A stretch of DNA of 64,000 bases, from the NCBI RefSeq assembly GCF_004358325.1, contig NZ_CP037940.1, positions 2,542,001 to 2,606,000 of the forward strand, given 5' to 3'. A model generated the notes under the pieces. It searched no databases and had not been told where the DNA came from. It saw only the letters and a list, made by a program, of their open reading frames with translations. The translations under genes and the position numbers were made by a program. Origin of the DNA: Periweissella cryptocerci. Lineage in GTDB: Bacteria > Bacillota > Bacilli > Lactobacillales > Lactobacillaceae. Shown piece by piece: positions 52,045-60,131 of this stretch. The number at the start of each line of letters is the position of its first letter. Position 1 is the first letter of the stretch.

Positions 52045-52440
52045 TTGAAAAAAGGATCAGTAATAAATTCAGATATTTCACGCGTGATTGCGCAGATGGG
52101 GCACTTTGATACATTAGCTATTGGGGATGCTGGGATGCCAGTTCCGGTGGGCACGGAAAAGATTGATTTGGCGGTTTCTAAGGGGTTGCCATCATTTATC
52201 GCAGTACTTAAAAATGTCTTAACTGAATTGGAAGTGCAAAAAGTTTACTTAGCAAACGAGATAAAAACTGAGAATCCTGAAGTATTAGCGCAGACATTGG
52301 CTTTGCTTGATGGCATTGAAGTGGCTTACATCCCCCATGAAGATATGAAACGGAATTTGCAACCGGCGCACGCATTTATTCGGACGGGTGAAATGACGCC
52401 GTACGCTAACATTATTTTAGAAAGTGGCGTGACCTTTTAG
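52045..52440 (+). CDS. rbsD: D-ribose pyranase
   Basis: Converts beta-pyranose to furanose ribose so that ribokinase can act, 131 residues. The catalytic histidine is in [18 protein letters not shown] (His20), and the C-terminal [17 protein letters not shown] is typical. The start is TTG 52045 after TGGAGG. First intact gene of rbsDACB. No ribokinase is seen in the window. Confidence 0.95.
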   Translation: MKKGSVINSDISRVIAQMGHFDTLAIGDAGMPVPVGTEKIDLAVSKGLPSFIAVLKNVLTELEVQKVYLANEIKTENPEVLAQTLALLDGIEVAYIPHEDMKRNLQPAHAFIRTGEMTPYANIILESGVTF

Positions 52441-52505
52441 CAAAATGGCATCCTGAGTTTTAATGGGTTAGCTTAAATTTAGTGAAATAATGGAGGGTAA
52501 AAGTA

Positions 52506-53990
52506 ATGCAAATTGAAATGAAAAACATTTCGAAGTCGTTTGGGACGAATCATGTCCTCCAAGGAGTTGATTTTAAACTTGGTGAAGCACGCATCCATGC
52601 GTTGATGGGTGAAAATGGTGCGGGTAAGTCGACTTTGATGAATATTCTAACGGGGCTGTTATCGCATGATGGGGGCACGATTGAGGTTGATGGGCAAACG
52701 GTTCAGTACAGCAACGCAAAAGATGCTGAAGAACATGGAATTAGCTTTATTCACCAAGAAATGAATAATTATAGTGAAATGACCGTCGTGGAAAACATGT
52801 TTATCAACCGTGAAATTAAAGGACGGTTTGGCGTGCTTGATATGCGAGCAATGCGTAAACAAGCGACGCATTATCTGGATATGTTGGGCGCTGACATTGA
52901 TGTGGATCAACCAATTGGTACCTTAAGCGTTGGTCGGCAACAATTAATTGAAATTGCCAAATCATTGATGGCTGATGCAAAAGTTATCATTATGGATGAA
53001 CCAACGGCGGCGTTGACAGCAACCGAAATTGAATTATTATTCAAAACGGTTCGTGATTTACGTGATAAAGGGGTCGGATTCATTTATATTTCGCACCGGA
53101 TGGAAGAAATTATGGCCTTGTGTGATGATATTACAATTATGCGTGATGGGATTTCTGTCTCACACTATGAAATTAAAGATACGACCATTGACCAAATCGT
53201 CCGTGACATGGTTGGCCGCGAAATTGGTGATTTTTATCCCGAACGTAAGCCTGATTTTGGCGATGTTTACTTTGAAGCTGACCAATTGACCAGTAGTGCT
53301 TTTGAAAATGTCAGTTTTAAAGTTCGGTCTGGTGAAATTATGGCCTTTGCGGGCTTAATGGGAGCTGGGCGTACTGAAATTATGCGCGCAATCTTTGGTA
53401 TTGATAAGCTCGACAGTGGCACGATAAAAGTTCGCGGGAAGAAAGTTGAAAATCGGACACCGCATGAAGCCATTCAACATGGAATTGGCTTTGTGACCGA
53501 GAACCGGAAAGACGAAGGGTTAATTCTTGAAGCGACCCTGCAAGACAATATTGATTTGCCAAGTATTGATGGGTTTGTAAAGCACGGCTTAATTGATCAA
53601 AAGGCGGATTTATTGTTTGTGGAGACGTTGATGAAACGCCTGACGGTCAAGGCGACGAGTTCACAAGATTTAGCGTCAAGTCTCTCAGGTGGGAACCAAC
53701 AAAAAGTTGTGTTAGCCAAATGGGTCGGAGCTGGTTCACAGGTCTTAATTCTTGATGAACCAACGCGTGGTGTCGATGTTGGGGCCAAGCGGGAAATTTA
53801 TGATTTGATGAATGAATTAACCGACCGAGGTGTTGCCATCATCATGATTTCAAGTGATTTACCAGAAGTAATCGGCATGAGTGACAATATCACGGTGATT
53901 TATGAGGGTCACGTGACTGGACAATTGGCCACTAAGGATGCGGATCAAGAAAAAATTATGACACTTGCTACAGGAGGGGAAATAGTATGA
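52506..53990 (+). CDS. rbsA: Ribose ABC transporter ATPase
   Basis: Double-ATPase of 494 residues that powers ribose import. The first nucleotide domain has GENGAGKSTLMN and a LSVGRQQLIEIAKSL signature. The second has a degenerate Walker A (GLMGAGRTEIMR) but a good signature (LSGGNQQKVVLAKW) and LILDEPTRGVDVGAK, as is usual for this family. ATG 52506 follows TGGAGG. It overlaps rbsC by four bases. Confidence 0.95.
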   Translation: MQIEMKNISKSFGTNHVLQGVDFKLGEARIHALMGENGAGKSTLMNILTGLLSHDGGTIEVDGQTVQYSNAKDAEEHGISFIHQEMNNYSEMTVVENMFINREIKGRFGVLDMRAMRKQATHYLDMLGADIDVDQPIGTLSVGRQQLIEIAKSLMADAKVIIMDEPTAALTATEIELLFKTVRDLRDKGVGFIYISHRMEEIMALCDDITIMRDGISVSHYEIKDTTIDQIVRDMVGREIGDFYPERKPDFGDVYFEADQLTSSAFENVSFKVRSGEIMAFAGLMGAGRTEIMRAIFGIDKLDSGTIKVRGKKVENRTPHEAIQHGIGFVTENRKDEGLILEATLQDNIDLPSIDGFVKHGLIDQKADLLFVETLMKRLTVKATSSQDLASSLSGGNQQKVVLAKWVGAGSQVLILDEPTRGVDVGAKREIYDLMNELTDRGVAIIMISSDLPEVIGMSDNITVIYEGHVTGQLATKDADQEKIMTLATGGEIV

Positions 53991-54952
53991 ATGATGTAAC
54001 AGCTAAAAAGAAATTTAATATCGGTGAATTCCTAGGTAAATTGGGGCCAGTCCTCGCATTGGTCTTCCTAGTCTTAATTGTGACAGTCATGAATCCCAGT
54101 TTTCTAGAATTTAATAATATTTTGAACTTATTACGGCAAGTTTCGATTAACGCGTTAATTGCCTTTGGGATGACGTTTGTGATTTTGACTGCCGGGATTG
54201 ACCTGTCAGTTGGTTCAATTTTGGCCTTTACGGGGGCGATAACTGCGCAGATGATTGTTGGTGGGATGCCACCGGCCATTGCGTTATTGATTGGTGTTTT
54301 ACTCGGTGGTGTTTTGGGGGCAATTAATGGCCTTATTATTACCGTTGGTGGTGCGGCGCCATTTATTGCTACATTAGCAACGATGACCATTTTCCGTGGG
54401 GCAACTTACGTGTTCACTAATGGTAATCCAATTACTGGCTCAGCCATGACGAACAGTTTTTTCTTTCAAGTAATCGGGCGTGGTTATTTCTTGGGAATTC
54501 CTTTCCCAATTGTGATTATGATTGTGGCCTTCGCGCTGTTGTACCTGTTACTACACAAAATGTCATTTGGGCGTAAAACGTATGCTTTGGGTGGTAATGA
54601 AAAAGCCGCGTTTGTTTCCGGTATTAAAACGAAAAAAGTGACAATCTTAATTTACACGATTTCAGGAATTATGGCTGCCGTAGCGGGAACGATTTTAACA
54701 TCCCGTTTAAATTCAGCACAACCAGATGCTGGTATGTCATATGAAATGGATGCAATTGCTGCGGTTGTGTTAGGTGGTACTTCCTTAGCCGGTGGTAAAG
54801 GTCGAATTTTTGGAACGTTGATAGGGGCATTGATTATTGGAACTTTGAATAATGGGATGAACTTATTGGGAATTTCAAGTTTCTACCAACAAATTGTCAA
54901 AGGGATTGTGATTATTATTGCAGTCTTAATTGATCGTCGTAAATCAAAATAG
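53987..54952 (+). CDS. rbsC: Ribose ABC transporter permease
   Basis: Membrane permease of 321 residues with about eight to ten helices. The INALIAFGMTFVILTAGIDLSVGSI segment (about 51-75) is the family signature, and ALGGNEKAAFVSGI is the coupling region. ATG 53987 overlaps the rbsA stop. rbsB begins 12 bases after its stop. Confidence 0.95.
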   Translation: MNDVTAKKKFNIGEFLGKLGPVLALVFLVLIVTVMNPSFLEFNNILNLLRQVSINALIAFGMTFVILTAGIDLSVGSILAFTGAITAQMIVGGMPPAIALLIGVLLGGVLGAINGLIITVGGAAPFIATLATMTIFRGATYVFTNGNPITGSAMTNSFFFQVIGRGYFLGIPFPIVIMIVAFALLYLLLHKMSFGRKTYALGGNEKAAFVSGIKTKKVTILIYTISGIMAAVAGTILTSRLNSAQPDAGMSYEMDAIAAVVLGGTSLAGGKGRIFGTLIGALIIGTLNNGMNLLGISSFYQQIVKGIVIIIAVLIDRRKSK

Positions 54953-54963
54953 GGGGCGTTAAC

Positions 54964-55917
54964 ATGAAAAATAAACTAGTAAAAATATTTGGTCTGATGA
55001 CAGTTGGCTTATCGCTCATGGTCCTCTTAGGTGGCTGTGCCATCGTGACCTTGGAAAATCCGTACCAAAAAGCCGATAAGGTTGCTAAAAAAAGTCCTAA
55101 AGATATTAAAGTCGGGGTTTCACTCTCGACTTTGAGTAATCCATTCTTTATCGCGATTAAAGACGGTATCCTTAACGTGGCCAAAGAAAACGGTTCAACC
55201 GTACAAGTTTTCGATGCCCAAAACGATACTGCTAAACAAAATAACGATGTGGAAGACATGATTCAAAAGAAAGTTGATGTCTTAATTATTAATCCAGTTG
55301 ATTCATCAGCAATTTCACCCGAAGTTAAAGCGGCCAATGATGCGGGAATTCCAGTAATTACCGTTGACCGGTCGTCTGATGCTGGGAAGGTCTTGGCACT
55401 TGTGGCTTCAGACTCACGTGAAGGTGGCCAGATGGCAGCGGACTTTATGATTAAGCAACTTGGTAAGAATGCCAAAATTGCTGAATTACAAGGGACGCCA
55501 GGTGCATCAGCGACCCGCGAACGTGGTGCAGGATTTGATGATGCCGTGAAGGGTAAATTGAAGATTGTTGCCAAACAAACAGCTAATTTTGATCGTGCTA
55601 AGGGTTTGACTACTTCTGAAAATATCATTCAAGGACACGCTGATATTAAAGGGATGTTCTCACAAAACGATGAGATGGCCTTAGGAGCAGTGCAAGGATT
55701 GAAGGGACATGAAGATGTTATGATTGTCGGCTTTGATGGTTCCGAAGATGGTATTAAGGCAGTTAAAAACGGTCAAATGGCGGCAACAGTTGCGCAACAA
55801 CCTGATAAAATGGGTGAATTAGCAATTCAAGCGGCTTACGATTACTTTGCTGACAAGTCAGTACCAAAAGACATTAAGTCACCATTGGAGCTCGTGGTGA
55901 ACAAGCAATATAAATAA
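54964..55917 (+). CDS. rbsB: Ribose-binding lipoprotein
   Basis: Solute-binding protein of 317 residues that presents ribose to RbsAC. A lipoprotein signal ends in the lipobox LGGC, so the mature protein is tethered to the membrane outside. KVGVSLSTLSNPFFIAIKDG and SQNDEMALGAVQGLK are typical of the periplasmic-binding family for pentoses. ATG 54964 follows GGGGCG. Last gene of the operon, with a clear terminator. Confidence 0.94.
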   Translation: MKNKLVKIFGLMTVGLSLMVLLGGCAIVTLENPYQKADKVAKKSPKDIKVGVSLSTLSNPFFIAIKDGILNVAKENGSTVQVFDAQNDTAKQNNDVEDMIQKKVDVLIINPVDSSAISPEVKAANDAGIPVITVDRSSDAGKVLALVASDSREGGQMAADFMIKQLGKNAKIAELQGTPGASATRERGAGFDDAVKGKLKIVAKQTANFDRAKGLTTSENIIQGHADIKGMFSQNDEMALGAVQGLKGHEDVMIVGFDGSEDGIKAVKNGQMAATVAQQPDKMGELAIQAAYDYFADKSVPKDIKSPLELVVNKQYK

Positions 55918-55953
55918 TTAATGCGAGTTCACTTGCAGTAACGTGAACTGTGA

Positions 55954-55991
55954 AATCCCAAGTCATTTTGAAACTGGCTTGGGATTTTTTT
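55954..55991 (+). terminator. rbs operon terminator
   Basis: AATCCCAAGTC and GCTTGGGATT pair, followed by T7. A GTTCAC/GTGAAC hairpin (55927-55949) precedes it. Confidence 0.9.
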
Positions 55992-55992
55992 G

Positions 55993-56070
55993 ACTCTAGT
56001 TCGTCTGACGTGGAATTTATAAAATGTGATGAGATATATATCCAAATTCCACGTTAGAAAAATTGTAGCC
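55993..56070. repeat. Intergenic repeat copy R5 (minimal, no core)
   Basis: Only the two ends remain: TCGTCTGACGTGGAATTTAT at the left and ATCCAAATTCCACGTTAGAA at the right, forming one hairpin of 78 bases. The left 33 bases and right 35 bases match the R4 ends closely, so R5 looks like an R4 copy without its interior. Confidence 0.78.
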
Positions 56071-56186
56071 ATTTTTTGCATAGGCAGGTTTATTTCGGCC
56101 TAAATTAGGTGATAACTGACCATATTTTCAGGGAAACTGGTACAATAGGAACTTGTGTAGAATTACTGAAATGAAAGAGGAAGACG

Positions 56187-56345
56187 ATGAATTTGGGATT
56201 GCCAGATGAAAATGAATTAGCACAACGGCGGGCAGCGCAGCATAACGGTACGGCCAAAAAATCAACGCGCAAAGAAAAATTTACGGCCGTCACGCTGATT
56301 GTTTTTATCTTACTCGTGCTTTTATATAATTTTTTGAGTAAATAA
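56187..56345 (+). CDS. Small protein with C-terminal membrane helix
   Basis: 52-residue ORF with an AGAGGAAGA ribosome site and a promoter (TGACCA, 18 bases, TACAAT at 56141-56146). A basic N-terminal half (AQRRAAQHNGTAKKSTRKEK) precedes a single helix (AVTLIVFILLVLLYNFL) that reaches the C-terminus. The tail-anchored layout is common in small LAB proteins before khpA. Family not recognised. Confidence 0.6.
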   Translation: MNLGLPDENELAQRRAAQHNGTAKKSTRKEKFTAVTLIVFILLVLLYNFLSK

Positions 56346-56394
56346 TTAGCTGCCACAGTGAGTATTTGCCCGCATTTACTGGTAAAATATAATT

Positions 56395-56649
56395 ATGAAT
56401 GAACAAGAAATGAAAAACTTAATAACAACGTTGATTGTACCTTTAGCTAGTAAGCCAGAGGTGATTGAAATCGAAATTAATGAAGGCGACCGTTTTGTTG
56501 AATTTACCGCATACGTTGATCGGAGTGACCTTGGGCGTTTAATCGGGGTCGGTGGCGTGACCGTGACGGCAATTCGGAACCTCGTGTACAGTGCGCGTTT
56601 TGAAGGCGCAAAGCGGGTCCGTTTATCAATTGAACCACGGCATGCTTAG
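56395..56649 (+). CDS. khpA: KhpA, KH-domain RNA-binding protein
   Basis: Single KH-domain protein of 84 residues (YlqC) that acts with KhpB on sRNAs and division-gene mRNAs in streptococci. The GxxG loop is GVGG in DLGRLIGVGGVTVTAIRNLV. ATG 56395. Followed by rimM and trmD; rpsP, the usual upstream neighbour, lies 6.6 kb away. Confidence 0.92.
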   Translation: MNEQEMKNLITTLIVPLASKPEVIEIEINEGDRFVEFTAYVDRSDLGRLIGVGGVTVTAIRNLVYSARFEGAKRVRLSIEPRHA

Positions 56650-56685
56650 GCAACGTGGAAAATAAGACTAGTGAGGGATTAACAA

Positions 56686-57192
56686 GTGGATTTTTTTAAA
56701 GTAGGGACAATCGTGAACACGCACGGCATTCGTGGTGAAGTGCGGGTCATTGCGACGACGGACTTCCCAGAAGACCGTTTCCAAAAAGGCAACATGATTT
56801 ACATCGATAACAAGGAACACACGGCGTTGGAAATCCAAACGGTGCGTTACCACAAGCAATTTGTCTTGCTGTCATTTAAAGACAAGCAAAACATCAATGA
56901 TATTGAAAAGTACAAGGGTATGGATATTTCGGTATCTGAAGAAGAATTGCAAGACTTGGACGAAGGTGAATACTATTACAAGGATATTATTGGCGCCAAC
57001 GTGGTGACTGAAGATGGTCAAGCCGTTGGGACAGTTAGTGAAATTTTTGAAACTGGTGCTAACGATGTTTGGGTAGTTAAACGCGCTGGCAAGGAAGATT
57101 TGTTGTTGCCAATGATTGACGATGTAATCAAGAGTGTTGACATTGACGCCCAAGAAGTTGTGATTGATTTGCTAGAAGGGTTGGATGATTAA
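56686..57192 (+). CDS. rimM: RimM, 16S rRNA processing protein
   Basis: 30S maturation factor of 168 residues that helps form the 30S head and binds S19. The [24 protein letters not shown] opening and the C-terminal PRC-barrel (DVWVVKR...[14 protein letters not shown]) fit the family. GTG 56686 follows GAGGGA. Its stop overlaps the trmD start by one base, so the two are coupled. Confidence 0.95.
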   Translation: MDFFKVGTIVNTHGIRGEVRVIATTDFPEDRFQKGNMIYIDNKEHTALEIQTVRYHKQFVLLSFKDKQNINDIEKYKGMDISVSEEELQDLDEGEYYYKDIIGANVVTEDGQAVGTVSEIFETGANDVWVVKRAGKEDLLLPMIDDVIKSVDIDAQEVVIDLLEGLDD

Positions 57193-57926
57193 TGCGGATT
57201 GATGTCTTAAGTATTTTTCCCAATATGTTCAAACCAATGACGGAATCAATCATTGGTAAAGCCGTTGAAAGCGGTAAGCTGGATTTTGGTGTGACGGATT
57301 TTCGTGATTACACGGATAACAAGCACAACAACGTCGATGATACGATTTACGGTGGTGGTGCGGGGATGTTGTTGATGCCCCAACCAATTTTTGATGCGAT
57401 GGATCATATCGAACAAGAAGCTGGCAGTCGTGGACGCGTGATTTTGCTGGATCCTGCTGGTGTGCCTTTTACCCAAAAAGTGGCCGAAGACTTGAGCCAA
57501 GAAGAACATTTGACGTTTATTGCTGGCCACTACGAAGGCTACGATGAACGGATTCGTGAATTGGTAACGGATGAAATTTCACTAGGTGACTACGTGTTAA
57601 CTGGTGGTGAACTCGGTGCGATGGTTATCATTGATGCGACGGTGCGATTGATTCCAGAAGTGTTGGGTAACGAAGAATCTGCGCCTGGCGATTCATTTTC
57701 AACGGGATTGTTGGAATACCCCCAATACACACGCCCTGCGGATTTCCGTGGTCGCAAAGTTCCAGAAGTATTGACGAGTGGTAACCACGGTAAAATTGCG
57801 GAATGGCGGATGAAAGAATCATTGCGCCGGACGTTAACGCGTCGCCCTGATTTGTTGGAAGACATTGAGTTAACCAAGGAACAAAAGAAATTGCTCGCGG
57901 AAGTGAAAGCTGAGTTAGCTGAATAA
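57192..57926 (+). CDS. trmD: TrmD, tRNA m1G37 methyltransferase
   Basis: SAM-dependent SPOUT enzyme of 244 residues that methylates G37 next to the anticodon and prevents frameshifting. The knot motifs are [12 protein letters not shown] and [17 protein letters not shown], with [10 protein letters not shown] earlier. ATG 57192 overlaps rimM. rplS, the usual next gene, is absent; repeat R6 and lysC follow instead. Confidence 0.96.
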   Translation: MRIDVLSIFPNMFKPMTESIIGKAVESGKLDFGVTDFRDYTDNKHNNVDDTIYGGGAGMLLMPQPIFDAMDHIEQEAGSRGRVILLDPAGVPFTQKVAEDLSQEEHLTFIAGHYEGYDERIRELVTDEISLGDYVLTGGELGAMVIIDATVRLIPEVLGNEESAPGDSFSTGLLEYPQYTRPADFRGRKVPEVLTSGNHGKIAEWRMKESLRRTLTRRPDLLEDIELTKEQKKLLAEVKAELAE

Positions 57927-57938
57927 TGAACTAAGTTG

Positions 57939-57982
57939 AAACACATTGATGCCACCAAATATGGGCGCATTAATGTGTTTTT
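57939..57982 (+). terminator. Terminator after trmD
   Basis: AACACATTGATGC and GCATTAATGTGTT pair, followed by T6. Confidence 0.9.
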
Positions 57983-57983
57983 T

Positions 57984-58170
57984 GTTGTATTCCGTCTGAC
58001 GTGGGGTTGAATAAAATTGGCCACTGCGTTAGTTGGTAATGGTTTTCAGATTAGAAAACAGTTGCCAACCACAGGCCGTAGTAGCATGGAAAAATACTGA
58101 CAATAGAACCGCAGTAATTCGATTATTGAAAAGTACAGAAACGACAATTCCACGCTAGAATGAATAGAAC
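57984..58170. repeat. Intergenic repeat copy R6 (no core)
   Basis: The left end GTATTCCGTCTGACGTGGGG and the right end ATTCCACGCTAGAATGAATA (then GAAC) are imperfect inverses. The arms join at ACTGCGTTAGTTGG with no core. The right arm shares GCAGTAATTCGATTATTGAA (then AAGTACAG) with R3. Confidence 0.8.
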
Positions 58171-58172
58171 TG

Positions 58173-58204
58173 AAAAAGCGATCAACATGAGTTGGTCGCT
58201 TTTT
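58173..58204. terminator. Bidirectional terminator (lysC end)
   Basis: AAAAAGCGATCAAC and GTTGGTCGCTTTTT pair around ATGA. It ends lysC on the minus strand and any plus-strand read-through of R6. Confidence 0.9.
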
Positions 58205-58215
58205 GAAGGATAAAA

Positions 58216-59562
58216 TTAATTTGCTGGAAAATTGGCCGCGTAAATTGCGCGGACTGCTGCTTCGGCGAGTTCTTGTTTGACACCAATCATTACTGAAATG
58301 CGCGAGGCACCTTGGTTGAGCATTTGGACGCCGATGTTGTTGGCGGCTAAGGGGGCAATAATGTGGTCAACGACGCCGACTTTGGCGCGCATGCCTTCGC
58401 CGACAACCATGATGATTGCGTAGTCATCGAGCCATTCCAAGACGTCTGGTTTTACGGCGTCCTGGATTTCTTGCATGATATTGGCGGCGGTTTCAGCGGT
58501 TAATTGGGTTTTATCAAAGATAATGGTTAAATCATCAATCCCGGAAGGCATGTGTTCGTAGCTGACATCGTATTTGAACAGAATTTGGAGGATCTTAAGC
58601 GTGAAGCCGGCTTCCTTGTTCAAGAGATAACGGTGTAAATACAGCGCGGCGAAACGGTTTGAATTGGCAACCCCCGTGATTTCGTGTTCAATGACGAGGT
58701 CTTGGTCGGGCACAATTAGTGTTCCGGGAGCCTCCGGGTGGTTGGTGTTCTTCACATTGATGCGCACATTACCTTGAATTGCGGGAATAATCGCTTCGTC
58801 GTTAAAGACTTGAAAGCCCGCGTAGGCTAATTCCCGCATTTCTTTGTAACTCATCGTGCTGATTGGTTGGGGATTGGCGACAATATTGGGGTTCGCGGAA
58901 TAGATGGCGTCCACATCGGTGAAGTTCTCATACAAGTCCGCTTGCAGTCCACGTGCCACGATTGAACCGGTAATATCGGAGCCACCACGTGCAAAGGTTG
59001 CAATCTGATTTTGTGAATCATAGCCATAAAATCCTGGGACAACTAGGTATTCATTTTTGAAGGGAAAGCGGGAAATATTTTGGTATGTAAATTCACTGAC
59101 CGAAGCCGCGGCCGCTGAGCCTGTTACCATGATACCAAGGGCCTTTGGATCAGCATAAATTGCGGGCTTGCCGAGGTGGTTTAAAATCAGGGCAATCAGC
59201 ATGGCGTTAAGCTTTTCACCGTGGGCTTTAAAGGCGGCTAGTTGATAGGCGGATGTTGAGAATTGCTGGGTAGCTAAAGCAATGACACCATCACTAATGC
59301 GGCTGAATTTTTCAGCGGGAAGGTCGAAGTAGGCGGCTATTTCCCAGTAGCGATTGATGATGTTATTTTGGATGTTTGGGTCAGTTGGTGCGTTGGCGTA
59401 TTGAATCAATAAATCGGTGATTTTGGTGTCATCACTTGTCCGTTTGCCGGGTGCCGAGACGACTAGAACTTGCCGCTCAGGATCTTGGACCATAATCTGG
59501 ATTACTTGTGCTAAGTGCGGGCCGTCAGCTAAGGAGCTCCCACCAAACTTTACAACTTTCAT
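58216..59562 (-). CDS. lysC: Aspartate kinase
   Basis: First enzyme of the aspartate family: phosphorylates aspartate for lysine, threonine and methionine. 448 residues with the kinase core (MKVVKFGGSSLADG, FARGGSDITGSIVARGL) and two ACT regulatory domains at the C-terminus (around YDVSYEHMPSGIDD and NIGVQMLNQGASRISVMIGV). The ATG at 59562 follows GGAGGC; an in-frame ATG 11 codons upstream is less likely. It has its own promoter and is divergent from the lysine operon; no riboswitch is seen in its own leader. Confidence 0.93.
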   Translation of the reverse strand: MKVVKFGGSSLADGPHLAQVIQIMVQDPERQVLVVSAPGKRTSDDTKITDLLIQYANAPTDPNIQNNIINRYWEIAAYFDLPAEKFSRISDGVIALATQQFSTSAYQLAAFKAHGEKLNAMLIALILNHLGKPAIYADPKALGIMVTGSAAAASVSEFTYQNISRFPFKNEYLVVPGFYGYDSQNQIATFARGGSDITGSIVARGLQADLYENFTDVDAIYSANPNIVANPQPISTMSYKEMRELAYAGFQVFNDEAIIPAIQGNVRINVKNTNHPEAPGTLIVPDQDLVIEHEITGVANSNRFAALYLHRYLLNKEAGFTLKILQILFKYDVSYEHMPSGIDDLTIIFDKTQLTAETAANIMQEIQDAVKPDVLEWLDDYAIIMVVGEGMRAKVGVVDHIIAPLAANNIGVQMLNQGASRISVMIGVKQELAEAAVRAIYAANFPAN

Positions 59563-59640
59563 TTTGCTGCCTCCGGTTAATTTAGTTTGTCTCAAAAAGG
59601 AATTGCGGATGGTGCCTGTAATGTTTTCGTCTTGTCTGGC

Positions 59641-59670
59641 ATTTTACCCACAAAGTAAATTGAGGGTCAA
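59641..59670 (-). promoter_or_regulatory. lysC promoter
   Basis: Minus strand TTGACC (59670-59665), 18 bases, TAAAAT (59646-59641), about 80 bases before the start codon. Confidence 0.6.
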
Positions 59671-59743
59671 GCTAAATTTAAGAGAATGATGTGAAGAAGG
59701 TGTGAATAAAAAGCAAACAAATTAGAAGTTATTAATTTACATC

Positions 59744-59772
59744 TTGACGCGGGGTCCGAATTATCATAAGCT
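59744..59772 (+). promoter_or_regulatory. Promoter of the lysine operon
   Basis: TTGACG, 17 bases, TAAGCT, just upstream of the riboswitch. Confidence 0.5.
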
Positions 59773-59784
59773 AGTAACAACTTA

Positions 59785-59975
59785 ATAATTCATAGAGGTT
59801 GCAACCAACAAGAGTAATTGATCGAAGTCTACTACAAAAGGCATTGATGGTCAGTGAAAGGGGCGGTTGCCGAAAGATTGATAGATGTAGCTATTCAATT
59901 TTGGGACGTTGTTTAAGAGATGACGAACTGTCGTAGCGAAAAAGTCGGCTACGGGGCGCTATCGACAATGTGGTT
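59785..59975 (+). promoter_or_regulatory. Lysine riboswitch (L box)
   Basis: The conserved L-box blocks are in order: AGAGGTTGCAA (59794-59804), AAGAGTAATTG, GTGAAAGGGGCGGTTGCCGA (then AAG) near 59856-59878, and GAACTGTCGTAGC near 59927-59939. It is followed by an intrinsic terminator (60000-60048) and the alr-lysA-dap genes, so high lysine should end transcription early. The exact ends are approximate. Confidence 0.88.
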
Positions 59976-59999
59976 TTTGACTATAGATTTTTTTATGGA

Positions 60000-60048
60000 C
60001 AGTAATCAGAGTGTGCGTTAGTGCGAACACTTTGGTTGCTGTTTTTTT
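60000..60048 (+). terminator. Riboswitch-controlled terminator
   Basis: CAGTAATCAGAGTGT and ACACTTTGGTTGCTG pair at all 15 positions (with a few G-U) around a 12-base loop, followed by T7. It is the expression platform of the L box. Confidence 0.85.
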
Positions 60049-60131
60049 GTGGTTACAGCCAAGGGTTTGCACGAAATACATATAAATCGAACCGCCGAAT
60101 TAAATCTAATAATTTAACGAGGAAAATATTC

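Noticed and set aside
60021..60131. N-terminal extension of alr from 60021.
   Set aside because: It lies in the riboswitch terminator, lacks a ribosome site and does not match the family.
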